Source of the DNA: an uncultured Clostridia bacterium
GTDB lineage: Bacteria > Bacillota > Clostridia > TANB77 > CAG-508
Assembly: GCA_948485625.1 (NCBI GenBank)
Contig: CAOMRW010000013.1
Span: 1-48,295, forward strand
Length of the DNA: 48,295 bases
Direction of reading: 5' to 3'
Positions 9,023 through 17,215 of this stretch are shown piece after piece. The notes beneath the pieces are model-generated. The model was not told the origin of the DNA. It saw only the letters and a program-made list of their open reading frames with translations, and did not search any database. A program made the position numbers and the translations under genes. Each line of letters starts with the position of its first letter. Position 1 is the first letter of the stretch.

Positions 9023-9461
9023 ATTTTTTAATGAATATACTTTTTATTTTACTAATAAATCTTTTAAATAATGACTCTTTATATTCTATCATTGAAACTT
9101 GATTTTCTACAATATTTTCCTGTTTATATTTCTTGAAAATATCATCTGGATTATATTTATTTCTAATCTCTTGTTGATACCTATCTTCATTGTTCTTTAA
9201 CATTTGTTTTAATTGAAGCATTTCTTCTTCATTCTCACACCAATAATTCAAGTGCAATAAAACTATTATTGCTAATGTTTCTTTTTTTATATTTTGTTTA
9301 TTTAATGGTATGTCTTGTATATATTTAGGAGTATAACTAATATTTCTTTTTTCTTTTAACATATTAAATAAACTATTTGGTAATTTATCAATATATTGAT
9401 TTCCTAATAAATTCAACACCTGATATACTTCTGAATATATTTCTTCAGTTTTTATATTCAT
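9021..9461 (-). CDS. Hypothetical protein, last gene of a three-gene cluster
   Basis: 146 aa, hydrophilic, helical, Asn/Lys/Glu-rich, with no signal peptide; a short hydrophobic stretch (ETLAIIVLLHLNYW) lies mid-protein. The C-terminus is basic (FKRFISKIKSIFIKK). Its ATG overlaps the stop of the preceding gene by 4 bp (ATGA type), which indicates translational coupling. I recognise no domain. Confidence 0.65.
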   Translation of the reverse strand: MNIKTEEIYSEVYQVLNLLGNQYIDKLPNSLFNMLKEKRNISYTPKYIQDIPLNKQNIKKETLAIIVLLHLNYWCENEEEMLQLKQMLKNNEDRYQQEIRNKYNPDDIFKKYKQENIVENQVSMIEYKESLFKRFISKIKSIFIKK

Positions 9462-9853
9462 ATTTCTCTTCCTTCATAATTTTTTTCTGGTTGCTCAATT
9501 CCTTCTCTTAATATTTCTTTAGCATCAGCTAAATCTGATAATTTCACATCTTGATACATACCTAACAAAATTCTATGTTTAGATTTTTTTGTGTCACTTT
9601 TTATATCTTCTCTGCTATATTCAGTTTGTCCTATATCTCTATTTAAATAACACATAGCATTTTGAATTACAGTATCTTCTCCTAAAGCACCATCTCTGTT
9701 TCCATACATTTCCATAGATAATTCTTCTAATCTTTGCATATCATCATTAATAACCGCTTCACTTATTTGTCTTTGTGGTTCTGTTAATTTATCTGAAAGA
9801 CCTTTTATAAAACTTCCCTTTTCCTCATCTGTCATTTCAAGAAAATAACTCAT
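9458..9853 (-). CDS. Hypothetical protein, middle gene of a three-gene cluster
   Basis: 131 aa, soluble, acidic and helical (MTDEEKGSFIKGLSDKLTEP...). No recognised motif. It is coupled to the downstream gene by a 4-bp overlap and follows the upstream gene after 33 bp. Partner-like behaviour of the three products is inferred only from this spacing. Confidence 0.65.
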   Translation of the reverse strand: MSYFLEMTDEEKGSFIKGLSDKLTEPQRQISEAVINDDMQRLEELSMEMYGNRDGALGEDTVIQNAMCYLNRDIGQTEYSREDIKSDTKKSKHRILLGMYQDVKLSDLADAKEILREGIEQPEKNYEGREI

Positions 9854-9886
9854 ATTTTTTTGAAATATTCTCTCTCCATTTTCTTC

Positions 9887-10429
9887 TTAAAAAAATCCTA
9901 AAATAAATTCTTTTGGAAATTCTCCATAATCATTATCTCCACAACACAATTTATCTAAAATACAAGTAGTTTTGTGATTATTCCCAACAGCACTTGTATC
10001 CATTCCTGGAAAACCAACATATAATTTTTCTCCATTTCCTTCTAATATTGTAGGAACTAAAACAACAACACCATTTTCTGCCATTTCACTTCCTAGTCTA
10101 TATTCTTTCAAAGCTTCTTTTTGATGATATTTCAATTCGGAACTTACCCCCAAAGAACTTACAGTAGCTAGTACAGAACTTCCTTTCTTTATGTCCAATC
10201 CCTTATCACATATTTCTTTTAAAACTTCCTCTGCTGATTTCGCTTTAATTTTTTCTTTTCGAACTGCGTGAACACCTAAACCCATTCTTCCTTTTTGATT
10301 TTTCATAACTTCATTAATATATTCATACATTCCTTGTGTATTTGATTTTACCATTTTACTAGCATTTTCACTTTCATCAATCCATTGTGATTTATCTATA
10401 TCATTAAAATTAAAAACAATTTTTCTCAT
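9887..10429 (-). CDS. Hypothetical protein, first gene of a three-gene cluster
   Basis: The ATG at 10429 follows a GGAG site by seven bases and is preferred over an in-frame upstream ATG at 10459. 180 aa, soluble. The middle shows a Gly/Val-rich stretch (VVVLVPTILEGNGEKLYVGF) and two adjacent cysteines (LCCGDNDYG). I do not recognise the family. It heads a compact cluster with 9458-9853 and 9021-9461. Confidence 0.62.
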   Translation of the reverse strand: MRKIVFNFNDIDKSQWIDESENASKMVKSNTQGMYEYINEVMKNQKGRMGLGVHAVRKEKIKAKSAEEVLKEICDKGLDIKKGSSVLATVSSLGVSSELKYHQKEALKEYRLGSEMAENGVVVLVPTILEGNGEKLYVGFPGMDTSAVGNNHKTTCILDKLCCGDNDYGEFPKEFILGFF

Positions 10430-10670
10430 CTTTTCTCCATTCCCTGTTTTAAAAATCATTTCATTTATCTAAAAATATTATAACATACCAAAATTAATTT
10501 TACTACAAATTTCAATTTTCTATTCTTTCTTTTTTCATATTTCTAACATCCTTTTCCTTTTCTTTTAATATTCACTTTCAATTCACACAATGGACAAAAT
10601 TAATTATTATAATACAACCATAGTCAGTAAATAATCTGACACAAATAAAAAAACATCCCCTTTTATTTTC

Positions 10671-10702
10671 AAAATAAGATACTTCCAAAAGTATCTTATT
10701 TT
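10671..10702. terminator. Perfect 14-bp hairpin, probable terminator
   Basis: AAAATAAGATACTT (10671-10684), CCAA loop, AAGTATCTTATTTT (10689-10702). The arms end in A- and T-runs, so it could stop transcription in either direction. It follows the stem at 10719-10746 on the minus strand. Confidence 0.6.
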
Positions 10703-10718
10703 TATTATTCTGCATCAT

Positions 10719-10746
10719 AAAAAGGAACTTTTTACAGTCCCTTTAT
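10719..10746 (-). terminator. Rho-independent terminator of the 10747 gene
   Basis: On the minus strand AAAGGGACT, a GTAAAA loop and AGTTCCTTTTT form a stem with one G-T pair and a T-run, immediately after the stop codon of the DUF4163-like gene. Confidence 0.65.
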
Positions 10747-11595
10747 CTATATTATAACAATATCCCTTTCACTTGTAATCTTATCATTTCCATAAGCAAA
10801 AATTATATAAACATTATTATTATACACAAAAAATTCCTTTATATTTTCAGCATCATAAATACCACTTTCTATATCTCTTGAAAAAACATTATATCCAATC
10901 TCTTTTAATTCATCAGACTTTCTTTGTTCTTCTTTTATATCTTTATCTATTTTATTTTGTATCTCTTTCTTATTTAAATTATACAATTCAAAAATATCAG
11001 ATAATTCAATTTTCTTATTAGTATCTAGACTAAAATTAAATGTCTGTATTATAACTCTCTGAGCACTCATATCTTGTTTTAAATCAGAATAAATTACTAC
11101 TGACAATATATTATTTTCTATACTAGCTTTATACTTTACTGTATAAATAGCATTTCTATCTTCAATATTTAATATTTCTTCAGATTTTGCCTCAAAAGTA
11201 TCTGATATTTCTTTATTAAAATCTTGTACCTCTTTATTCTTAATATTTATATATGGTAAATTTATGTTTAAATCATATCTTTCACTTTTTTCTTCTTTTT
11301 GATATTTCGTATACACTATATCCTTACTTTTATCTACTTTTACAATATTTAAGTTTTCCTTACTTTCAATCCTATTATCAAATATCTCTTCAAAATTTGC
11401 CTTTAATAAAATCTCTTCTTGTTCAGTTCTTTTTACTAAACTATTTATCCCAAATAAATTATCTACAATATCATCTCCTAAAACTTGAATACAAATTATT
11501 ATAACAATTGCTAATAAGCAAATCAAAATTGAAACAATATAAACAGAAATTGTTTTTTTACCTACTTTCTCTTTTTCTGGAAGTGTTAAATTCAT
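10747..11595 (-). CDS. Membrane-anchored DUF4163/DUF3298 (RsiV-like) protein
   Basis: 282 aa. A cytoplasmic basic start is followed by one transmembrane helix (about 18-40) and an extracytoplasmic domain. The order NLPYINIKNKEVQDFNKEI, then YTVKYKASIENNILSVVIYSD, then TFNFSLDTNKKIELSDIFE resembles the DUF4163-DUF3298 module of RsiV and PdaC-type proteins. No sigma factor gene is adjacent, so an anti-sigma role is not supported. It is probably a cell-envelope protein. Divergent from clpE. Confidence 0.65.
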   Translation of the reverse strand: MNLTLPEKEKVGKKTISVYIVSILICLLAIVIIICIQVLGDDIVDNLFGINSLVKRTEQEEILLKANFEEIFDNRIESKENLNIVKVDKSKDIVYTKYQKEEKSERYDLNINLPYINIKNKEVQDFNKEISDTFEAKSEEILNIEDRNAIYTVKYKASIENNILSVVIYSDLKQDMSAQRVIIQTFNFSLDTNKKIELSDIFELYNLNKKEIQNKIDKDIKEEQRKSDELKEIGYNVFSRDIESGIYDAENIKEFFVYNNNVYIIFAYGNDKITSERDIVII

Positions 11596-11751
11596 TATAT
11601 ACTATATCTCCTTTTCATGTTTTAAGTATTATTATTATATCATTAGTAAAAGTTTTTTACAAGCAAATTAAATCACACTACTTTTTACAAAAATCGATAA
11701 ATTTATTCATATAAAATTAATATCTACTTTCATTGAAAATTCACCAAAAAA

Positions 11752-11780
11752 TTTGACTATTTCTTAAATTTGAGGTATTA
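11752..11780 (+). promoter_or_regulatory. Sigma-A type promoter for clpE
   Basis: TTGACT (11752-11757), 17-bp spacer, TATTAT (11775-11780). It places a start site about 40 bp before the gene. A proper CtsR heptad repeat is not present around it. Confidence 0.7.
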
Positions 11781-11824
11781 TATACAATATTAAAAAGAAA
11801 TTAGAAATGAGGAATTAGAAAGTT

Positions 11825-14197
11825 ATGATATGTTCAGAATGCAAAAAAAATCCAGCAATACTTTTTTTTGAGAAAATAGATAATGGAAATCGCACAATGG
11901 ATGGACTATGTTACGATTGTGCTAAGAAAAGAGGAATAGATGCAACAGAAGTATTATCAAGACAACAAGATATCTTATCTAAAGATAAAATAAATTTAGC
12001 AGACATGAATAAACAATTAGAAACAATATTTAAAGATTTTGCTGAAAATATAGATTTAGAAAATTTAGGAGATATTGAAGGAGCTATTACTTTTGGAGAT
12101 ATAAATGGTGATGAAACTGACTTTGATGATGAAGATAAACCAAAAATAGCAGGCGCTGCTATCCCTTTAGGCTCAATATTTTCAAATATGTTTTCAAATA
12201 ACAAATCTGAAAATATTCAAAATAAAAATAATAATAATGAAAACAAAAAAAGTAAAACAGAAAAGAAAAAAGAAATAAAAGAAAATAAAAAGAAAAAATA
12301 TTTAGACACATATGGTACTAATCTAACTATTAAAGCAAAAAATAATCAATTAGATTTAGTTATAGGCAGAGATAAAGAAATTCAAAGAATTACACAAATA
12401 TTAAATAGACGTTCAAAAAATAATCCATGCTTAATTGGTGAACCTGGAGTTGGAAAAACAGCAATTGCACAAGGCCTAGCAATCAAAATTGCAAACCAAA
12501 ACGTTCCAGCAAAACTTTTAAATAAAGAAGTCTATCTTCTAGACATGACATCCGTAATTGCAGGTACACAATTTAGAGGACAATTCGAATCTAGAATGAA
12601 AGGCATTATTGATGAATGTAGAGAATATGGAAATATTATTTTAGTTATTGATGAAATTCACAACATTATTGGTGCAGGAGATGGAGAGCATTCTATGAAT
12701 GCTGCAAACATCTTAAAACCAGCACTATCTAATGGAGAAATACAACTAATTGGTACTACAACACTAAAAGAATACAGAAAATATATAGAAAAAGACTCAG
12801 CTCTAGAAAGAAGATTCCAACAAGTTCTAGTTGAAGAACCAAATATTGAAGATTCAATTGGAATTTTAGAAGGAATTAAAAAATATTATGAAGAATACCA
12901 TAAAGTAAAAATTTCAACAGATGTTATCCGTCAAGCAGTTATAATGTCTGAAAAATATATACATGACAGATTTTTACCAGATAAAGCAATTGATATTTTA
13001 GACGAAGCTTGCTCTAGAATAAATTTAGAAAATAAAGATTTGTTTAAACTTGAAATACTAAAAAGAGAACTATCATCAGTTCAATCACAAAAAGAAGAAG
13101 TTGCTGAAGCAGACACAACAGAAGCTTATCAAAAAGCTGCTGACTTAAAAACAAGAGAATGTCAAATAATAGAAGACATTGATAAATTAAACAAAAAAAT
13201 GAAACCTAAAAATTTAACAATTCAAGATATAGCAACAGTAATTGAAAGCTGGACAAAAATACCTGTTAAAAAAATTACTGAAGCAGAAACTCAAAAACTA
13301 CTAAATTTAGAAACAAATCTTCACAAAAGAGTTATCGGTCAAGAAGAAGCAGTAAACAGTGTCTCTAGAGCTATAAGAAGAAATAGAGCTGGGCTTCAAA
13401 ATGAAAAAAGACCACCATCATTTATATTTGTAGGGCCTACAGGAGTTGGAAAAACAGAACTTGCCAAATCTTTAGCCTATGAAATGTTTGGTTCAGAAGA
13501 CTCTATTATAAGAGTGGATATGTCAGAATTTATGGAAAGTCATTCTACATCAAAATTAATAGGTGCACCTCCAGGATATGTAGGATATGATGATGCAGGT
13601 CAATTAACTGAAAAAGTAAAAAGAAAACCATATTCAATAATACTTTTAGACGAAATTGAAAAAGCTCATCCAGATGTATTTAATATTTTATTACAAGTTT
13701 TAGATGATGGAAAACTTACAGACTCTCAAGGAAATACTGTTAATTTTGCAAACACAATAATAATAATGACATCAAATGCTGGTTCAAACTTAAATAATAA
13801 CTCAATTGGATTTGGAAAACAAACAGTTGATAAATCAAAAATTGAAGATAGCCTAAAAGATGTATTTAGACCAGAATTCTTAAATAGAATTGATGAAATA
13901 ATTGTATTTAACTCTTTACAAGAAGACGAATTATTAAAAATAGTAGATTTAATGCTAAAAGACACAGTAAAAGCACTAAAACAAAAAGATATATCTTTTG
14001 AAATATCAGATACAGCAAAACAATATATATTAGACAAAGGAACTAATATAAAATTTGGTGCAAGACCTCTAAGAAGAGCAATTCAAAGATATATTGAAGA
14101 TGAAATATCTGAAAAAATATTAAAAAGCGAAATTGTTGATGGACAAACTATAAAAATTAATTTTGAAAAAGACAATCTTGTTTTTCAAGTTATTTAA
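11825..14197 (+). CDS. clpE: ClpE-like AAA+ unfoldase (Clp protease ATP-binding subunit)
   Basis: ATP-driven unfoldase that feeds proteins to ClpP and acts in heat and stress protein turnover. 790 aa. The N-terminus has a four-cysteine zinc finger (C3, C6, C29, C32), the mark of ClpE as opposed to ClpC, and lacks the double Clp_N repeat. The first AAA module has Walker A GEPGVGKT at 205-212, a middle coiled segment follows at about 415-460, and the second Walker A GPTGVGKT is at about 536. The linker between zinc finger and AAA1 is Asn/Lys-rich and low complexity. No mcsA, mcsB or ctsR neighbours are present. pgsA follows after a hairpin. Confidence 0.88.
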   Translation: MICSECKKNPAILFFEKIDNGNRTMDGLCYDCAKKRGIDATEVLSRQQDILSKDKINLADMNKQLETIFKDFAENIDLENLGDIEGAITFGDINGDETDFDDEDKPKIAGAAIPLGSIFSNMFSNNKSENIQNKNNNNENKKSKTEKKKEIKENKKKKYLDTYGTNLTIKAKNNQLDLVIGRDKEIQRITQILNRRSKNNPCLIGEPGVGKTAIAQGLAIKIANQNVPAKLLNKEVYLLDMTSVIAGTQFRGQFESRMKGIIDECREYGNIILVIDEIHNIIGAGDGEHSMNAANILKPALSNGEIQLIGTTTLKEYRKYIEKDSALERRFQQVLVEEPNIEDSIGILEGIKKYYEEYHKVKISTDVIRQAVIMSEKYIHDRFLPDKAIDILDEACSRINLENKDLFKLEILKRELSSVQSQKEEVAEADTTEAYQKAADLKTRECQIIEDIDKLNKKMKPKNLTIQDIATVIESWTKIPVKKITEAETQKLLNLETNLHKRVIGQEEAVNSVSRAIRRNRAGLQNEKRPPSFIFVGPTGVGKTELAKSLAYEMFGSEDSIIRVDMSEFMESHSTSKLIGAPPGYVGYDDAGQLTEKVKRKPYSIILLDEIEKAHPDVFNILLQVLDDGKLTDSQGNTVNFANTIIIMTSNAGSNLNNNSIGFGKQTVDKSKIEDSLKDVFRPEFLNRIDEIIVFNSLQEDELLKIVDLMLKDTVKALKQKDISFEISDTAKQYILDKGTNIKFGARPLRRAIQRYIEDEISEKILKSEIVDGQTIKINFEKDNLVFQVI

Positions 14198-14199
14198 AA

Positions 14200-14230
14200 T
14201 GTGACAAAAGGGGCGTCCCTTTTTGTCACA
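14200..14230 (+). repeat. REP-like palindrome between clpE and pgsA
   Basis: TGTGACAAAA (14200-14209) pairs with TTTTGTCACA (14221-14230), with GGG/CCC inside. A degenerate relative stands at 33399-33429 (CGACAAAAAGGAACGCCCCC...TGTCACA). Short palindromes with a GTGACAAAA...GTCAC frame resemble REP-like elements. It may also lower read-through from clpE into pgsA. Its right arm ends just before the pgsA ribosome binding site. Confidence 0.6.
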
Positions 14231-14243
14231 AAAGGAGAAAAAA

Positions 14244-14846
14244 ATGTTTAAATATATACCAAATATCTTAACAATAATACGATTTTTATTCATACCAGTA
14301 ATTCTATATTTTATTTTTACAGGAAATTATATTTTAGGATTTATATTTTTTACAATTTCAGGAATTACAGATATATTAGATGGATGTATTGCCAGAAAAT
14401 TTAATTTAATTTCTAACTTTGGTAAACTAATGGATCCTCTAGCAGATAAACTTACTCAAATTTCAGTACTTTCTGCTTTAGTAACTGTAGAAATTATTCC
14501 AGTTTGGATATTAGCCATTGTGATTTTAAAAGAATTAATAATGGTTATTGGAGCCTCTTTCCTTTATGGAAAAGATGTTGTTGTTTATAGTAAATGGTAT
14601 GGAAAACTTGCAACAGTATTATTTTATCTAGCAATTGTTATATCATTAATTACTAAACAACTTAATATAACAGAATTCTGGGTTGACTTTAGCTTGATTA
14701 TCTACTGTATTGCATTGGTATCTACAATATTTTCTCTTGTTATGTATATAAAATGCTTATATCAAGATGGTTTTATAGACAAAAGTGATTTAAATAAAGA
14801 AACTCAAAAAGTCGTTGTCAAAAATAAGTGGAAAAAATCTAAGTAA
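14244..14846 (+). CDS. pgsA: CDP-diacylglycerol-glycerol-3-phosphate 3-phosphatidyltransferase
   Basis: Makes phosphatidylglycerol phosphate, committing lipid flow to phosphatidylglycerol. The ATG at 14244 follows AAAGGAG; a TTG at 14223 lies within the upstream hairpin and is unlikely. 200 aa with several membrane helices and the CDP-alcohol phosphotransferase motif (ILDGCIARKF...GKLMDPLADK, i.e. DGxxAR-x8-GxxxDxxxD). The end is a basic tail, KNKWKKSK. A terminator follows. Confidence 0.93.
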   Translation: MFKYIPNILTIIRFLFIPVILYFIFTGNYILGFIFFTISGITDILDGCIARKFNLISNFGKLMDPLADKLTQISVLSALVTVEIIPVWILAIVILKELIMVIGASFLYGKDVVVYSKWYGKLATVLFYLAIVISLITKQLNITEFWVDFSLIIYCIALVSTIFSLVMYIKCLYQDGFIDKSDLNKETQKVVVKNKWKKSK

Positions 14847-14854
14847 CTATATTT

Positions 14855-14884
14855 AAAAGGAAAGCAAAATGCTTTCCTTTTTTG
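14855..14884 (+). terminator. Rho-independent terminator of pgsA
   Basis: AAAGGAAAGC, AAAAT loop, GCTTTCCTTT followed by more T, starting about ten bases after the pgsA stop. Confidence 0.85.
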
Positions 14885-14890
14885 TATGTT

Positions 14891-15391
14891 CTATTTAACT
14901 TCGAATTGTTTAAAAAATTCTTCATAATCCTTATAATAATATTCTATACTTTCTCCATTTATATAATGTACTACTGTGATTATATCATCTTCAAAAAATG
15001 CATATAGTTTAGTTTCGCATTCTTCCTTTAAATCATTTAAAATACATAATGGTATATAAATATACTCTTCGTCTTCCAATATTTTAGGCGTAATTTCTTT
15101 CATCTCTTTTGCAAATATTACTTCAATCTCTTTTTTTCTTTTATAATGCTTCTCTTTATCAGTTTCAATGTCTTGTTTAACTATATTAAATGCAAATAAA
15201 GTAATAGCTATTGAAATGCAGAATGCAAATATGATACAAAATATCATATCAAGTACTTCATTCATCATTAATCTCATCATAATAAATGAGATAACAGCAA
15301 AAATTAGACATATTAAACTATATTTTTTTAATTTTTTAGAAGTTACTCTTTCACACCATTCTTCATAGTAATTATTAAATTTTTCAATCAT
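14891..15391 (-). CDS. Hypothetical two-helix membrane protein
   Basis: 166 aa. Two hydrophobic helices (about 25-42 and 47-70) near the N-terminus are followed by a charged cytoplasmic or external domain with many Glu, Lys and Tyr. RBS AGGAGGG before ATG. It is convergent with pgsA. No family recognised. Confidence 0.65.
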   Translation of the reverse strand: MIEKFNNYYEEWCERVTSKKLKKYSLICLIFAVISFIMMRLMMNEVLDMIFCIIFAFCISIAITLFAFNIVKQDIETDKEKHYKRKKEIEVIFAKEMKEITPKILEDEEYIYIPLCILNDLKEECETKLYAFFEDDIITVVHYINGESIEYYYKDYEEFFKQFEVK

Positions 15392-15476
15392 ATAAATTCC
15401 CTCCTGTTTAAAATTAATTAAATGTTACTTTTATATGTTTCTAATTTACTTTCTTTGCAATATCATTATTTATATT

Positions 15477-15689
15477 TTAAACTCTATCTTTTAAAATATA
15501 ATACAAATAAAATGATATTATCCAGAATATTACAAGTGTTAATGGTAGTATTTTCCACATATGCCATTCTGTACTGTCTTTTACAGCTAAATAAAAACTT
15601 ACTATTGTTACTATTCCAACTATAAGATAGAAAATCCCTATTTTTCTTTCTCCTATATGTTGTAACCGCAACTTTAGTTTTTTGAACAT
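15477..15689 (-). CDS. 70-aa two-helix membrane protein
   Basis: The ATG at 15689 has an AGGAGG site about seven bases upstream and is preferred over an in-frame TTG at 15719. The product is MFKKLKLRLQHIGERK followed by two hydrophobic segments (FYLIVGIVTIVSFYLAV and ILPLTLVIFWIISFYLYYIL). Function unknown. Confidence 0.65.
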   Translation of the reverse strand: MFKKLKLRLQHIGERKIGIFYLIVGIVTIVSFYLAVKDSTEWHMWKILPLTLVIFWIISFYLYYILKDRV

Positions 15690-15863
15690 ACTCTTTCCTC
15701 CTCTTAATTTAACAAGCAATTACTACTCTAAAATTTCTATGTTACTAAATTATGTTATTAATTATACTATACTAATTAGAAACTGTCAAAAAAAATAGAC
15801 TATCCAACAGACATTATAATCTGATGATAATCTATCCTTATCTTAGTAATCCATATTTTTAAT

Positions 15864-16484
15864 TTATTCAAAATCCTCAATCAATTGATTTAATTCCTCC
15901 ATACCATTAACCCTAATTCCATTTTCAATTTCAATCTTATCAGTCTCTGTCAAATAATCAACAGAAATCTCCGTCTTTTGATAAACAACCTCTTCATTAT
16001 TTTCATTAAATTTATAAATAGTAATTTTTCCATTATCATTTCTCAAAACAAAATGCTGACCACAATCACTTTCAAACTCTCTATATAATATAATCTCAGT
16101 ACTAGAATACTTATGAATTTCCCAACTTGAATACTCTTCTAACAAGTCTTCTTTTGTTTTATTTACTAAACTTTGTGGTATATCTACATATTCATTTATT
16201 ATGTGATTACACTGTTTATAATTTCTTTTTAAAATCAATAAACAATTTGGAGAAATCTTTTCTTCTTTAGAACTTGCCTCTAGCTCTATCCTAGCTTGCT
16301 CTTGCAATTCTTCCCATTCTTCAGTACATTCATCTATTATCTCTTCTGATATTTCATTTACCTCATTTTCAATAATATTATTTTTTTCAAGAACTTCTCT
16401 ATTTTTATTATATATAGATACCCCAGCAATCACACCAATTACAATAATTGCTATTCCTAATACCATAATCCAACTTTTTTTCAT
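15864..16484 (-). CDS. Hypothetical signal-anchored protein
   Basis: The ATG at 16484 follows GGAGGA; an in-frame ATG at 16529 lies before the site and is rejected. About 206 aa: a short basic start, one hydrophobic signal-anchor (SWIMVLGIAIIVIGVIAGVS) and an acidic extracytoplasmic domain with Cys residues (DECTEEW, PNCLLILK, QCNH, ESDCGQHF). No lipobox. The ribosome binding site is the edge of an inverted repeat (separate entry). No family recognised. Confidence 0.65.
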   Translation of the reverse strand: MKKSWIMVLGIAIIVIGVIAGVSIYNKNREVLEKNNIIENEVNEISEEIIDECTEEWEELQEQARIELEASSKEEKISPNCLLILKRNYKQCNHIINEYVDIPQSLVNKTKEDLLEEYSSWEIHKYSSTEIILYREFESDCGQHFVLRNDNGKITIYKFNENNEEVVYQKTEISVDYLTETDKIEIENGIRVNGMEELNQLIEDFE

Positions 16485-16493
16485 AATATTTCC

Positions 16494-16523
16494 TCCGTAA
16501 ATTTTTATATTATTATTTACGGA
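16494..16523 (-). promoter_or_regulatory. Inverted repeat touching the ribosome binding site of the 16484 gene
   Basis: TCCGTAAAT (16494-16502) and ATTTACGGA (16515-16523) form a 9-bp stem with a 12-base loop. On the minus-strand mRNA the 3' arm runs into the Shine-Dalgarno GGAGGA, so folding could mask part of it. This is a structural inference only. Confidence 0.4.
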
Positions 16524-16581
16524 TTTCACTTAATTTATACTAAGTAGCAAAAAATATAGAAATATGCAACTATAAATAATA

Positions 16582-16923
16582 TTAATTAGTTTTTAAATAC
16601 ATAGTTACAGCTTCTTTTATTAATTCATTTATAGAAATATGTTTTTCGATTGATTTCATTCTAGCTTTATTATGAAGCTCAACACCTAATCTTACATTTA
16701 AAGAACCTTTAACCTGTTTTTCTGGTTCTTCTCCTCTTTCTTTGCAAATCTCTAAATGATAATCAATTGCTTCTTTAAAATCTTTTTTTAAATCTTTTAC
16801 TGTATTTCCTTCAAATGTAATTGAAGTATTTTTTAATCCTTCTACTTCTCCCCAAAAACATTCGTCCTCATCACTATATTGTACAGTTGCCCAATATCCT
16901 TTATATTTCATAACATTTCCCAT
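16582..16923 (-). CDS. hicB: HicB-family antitoxin
   Basis: Antitoxin of a HicAB type II system; it neutralises the HicA RNase and represses the operon. The start at 16923 (ATG) follows GGAGG by eight bases and overlaps the hicA stop as TAATG, typical of hicAB. About 113 aa: a partial RNase-H-like HicB domain (YWATVQYSDEDECFWGEVEG, then TFEGNTVKDLKKDFKEAIDYHLE) and a C-terminal ribbon-helix-helix segment (GSLNVRLGVELHNKARMKSIEKH...INELIKEAVTMYL). It appears intact, although the adjoining toxin gene is frameshifted. Confidence 0.85.
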   Translation of the reverse strand: MGNVMKYKGYWATVQYSDEDECFWGEVEGLKNTSITFEGNTVKDLKKDFKEAIDYHLEICKERGEEPEKQVKGSLNVRLGVELHNKARMKSIEKHISINELIKEAVTMYLKTN

Positions 16924-17178
16924 TATAAAATCCTCCATTCTTCTAATAATGTTAATATCTTTTTAATTTGATAAATTTTTAAAATATTATTTGGATGAGG
17001 TTTATGTAATTCTATTTTTGGGTTATCCTCATTAATGAACTCTACTTTTTGAACCTGATGTTTTTCCTTTATTATATTCAGTAAATCCAAAAATATTTAA
17101 AACTTGTTTTGCTTCCTCATATGTAAAATCTGTTGGTTTTGATTTTAATCTTTTTATTATTTTCTCTTTTCTACTCAT
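16923..17178 (-). pseudogene. hicA: HicA toxin gene, frameshifted
   Basis: From an ATG at 17178 (SD GGAG) the frame reads MSRKEKIIKRLKSKPTDFTY...TSGSKSRV and stops near 17035. Shifting the frame there restores FINEDNPKIELHKPHPNNIL...LLEEWRIL and runs to a stop at 16923-16925, overlapping hicB. The rebuilt protein (about 84 aa) matches HicA, including the catalytic-histidine region LHKPHP. A single-base change near 17040 therefore inactivates the toxin, unless it is a sequencing error. Context: toxin upstream of antitoxin, as usual. Confidence 0.75.
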
Positions 17179-17215
17179 ATATTATACTCCTTTATTCCAA
17201 AACATGCAACTATAT

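Larger units (their letters stand above)
10430..10746. other. Intergenic region with two hairpins
   Basis: A+T-rich spacer between the unknown cluster and the DUF4163-like gene, both on the minus strand. It holds a perfect 14-bp hairpin at 10671-10702 and a terminator-like stem at 10719-10746, listed separately. No gene seen. Confidence 0.6.

Noticed and set aside
11700..11824. CtsR operator before clpE
   Set aside because: A TTTGACT half-site is present, but the second TTTGA is ten bases away and incomplete; the first is better read as part of a -35 box.
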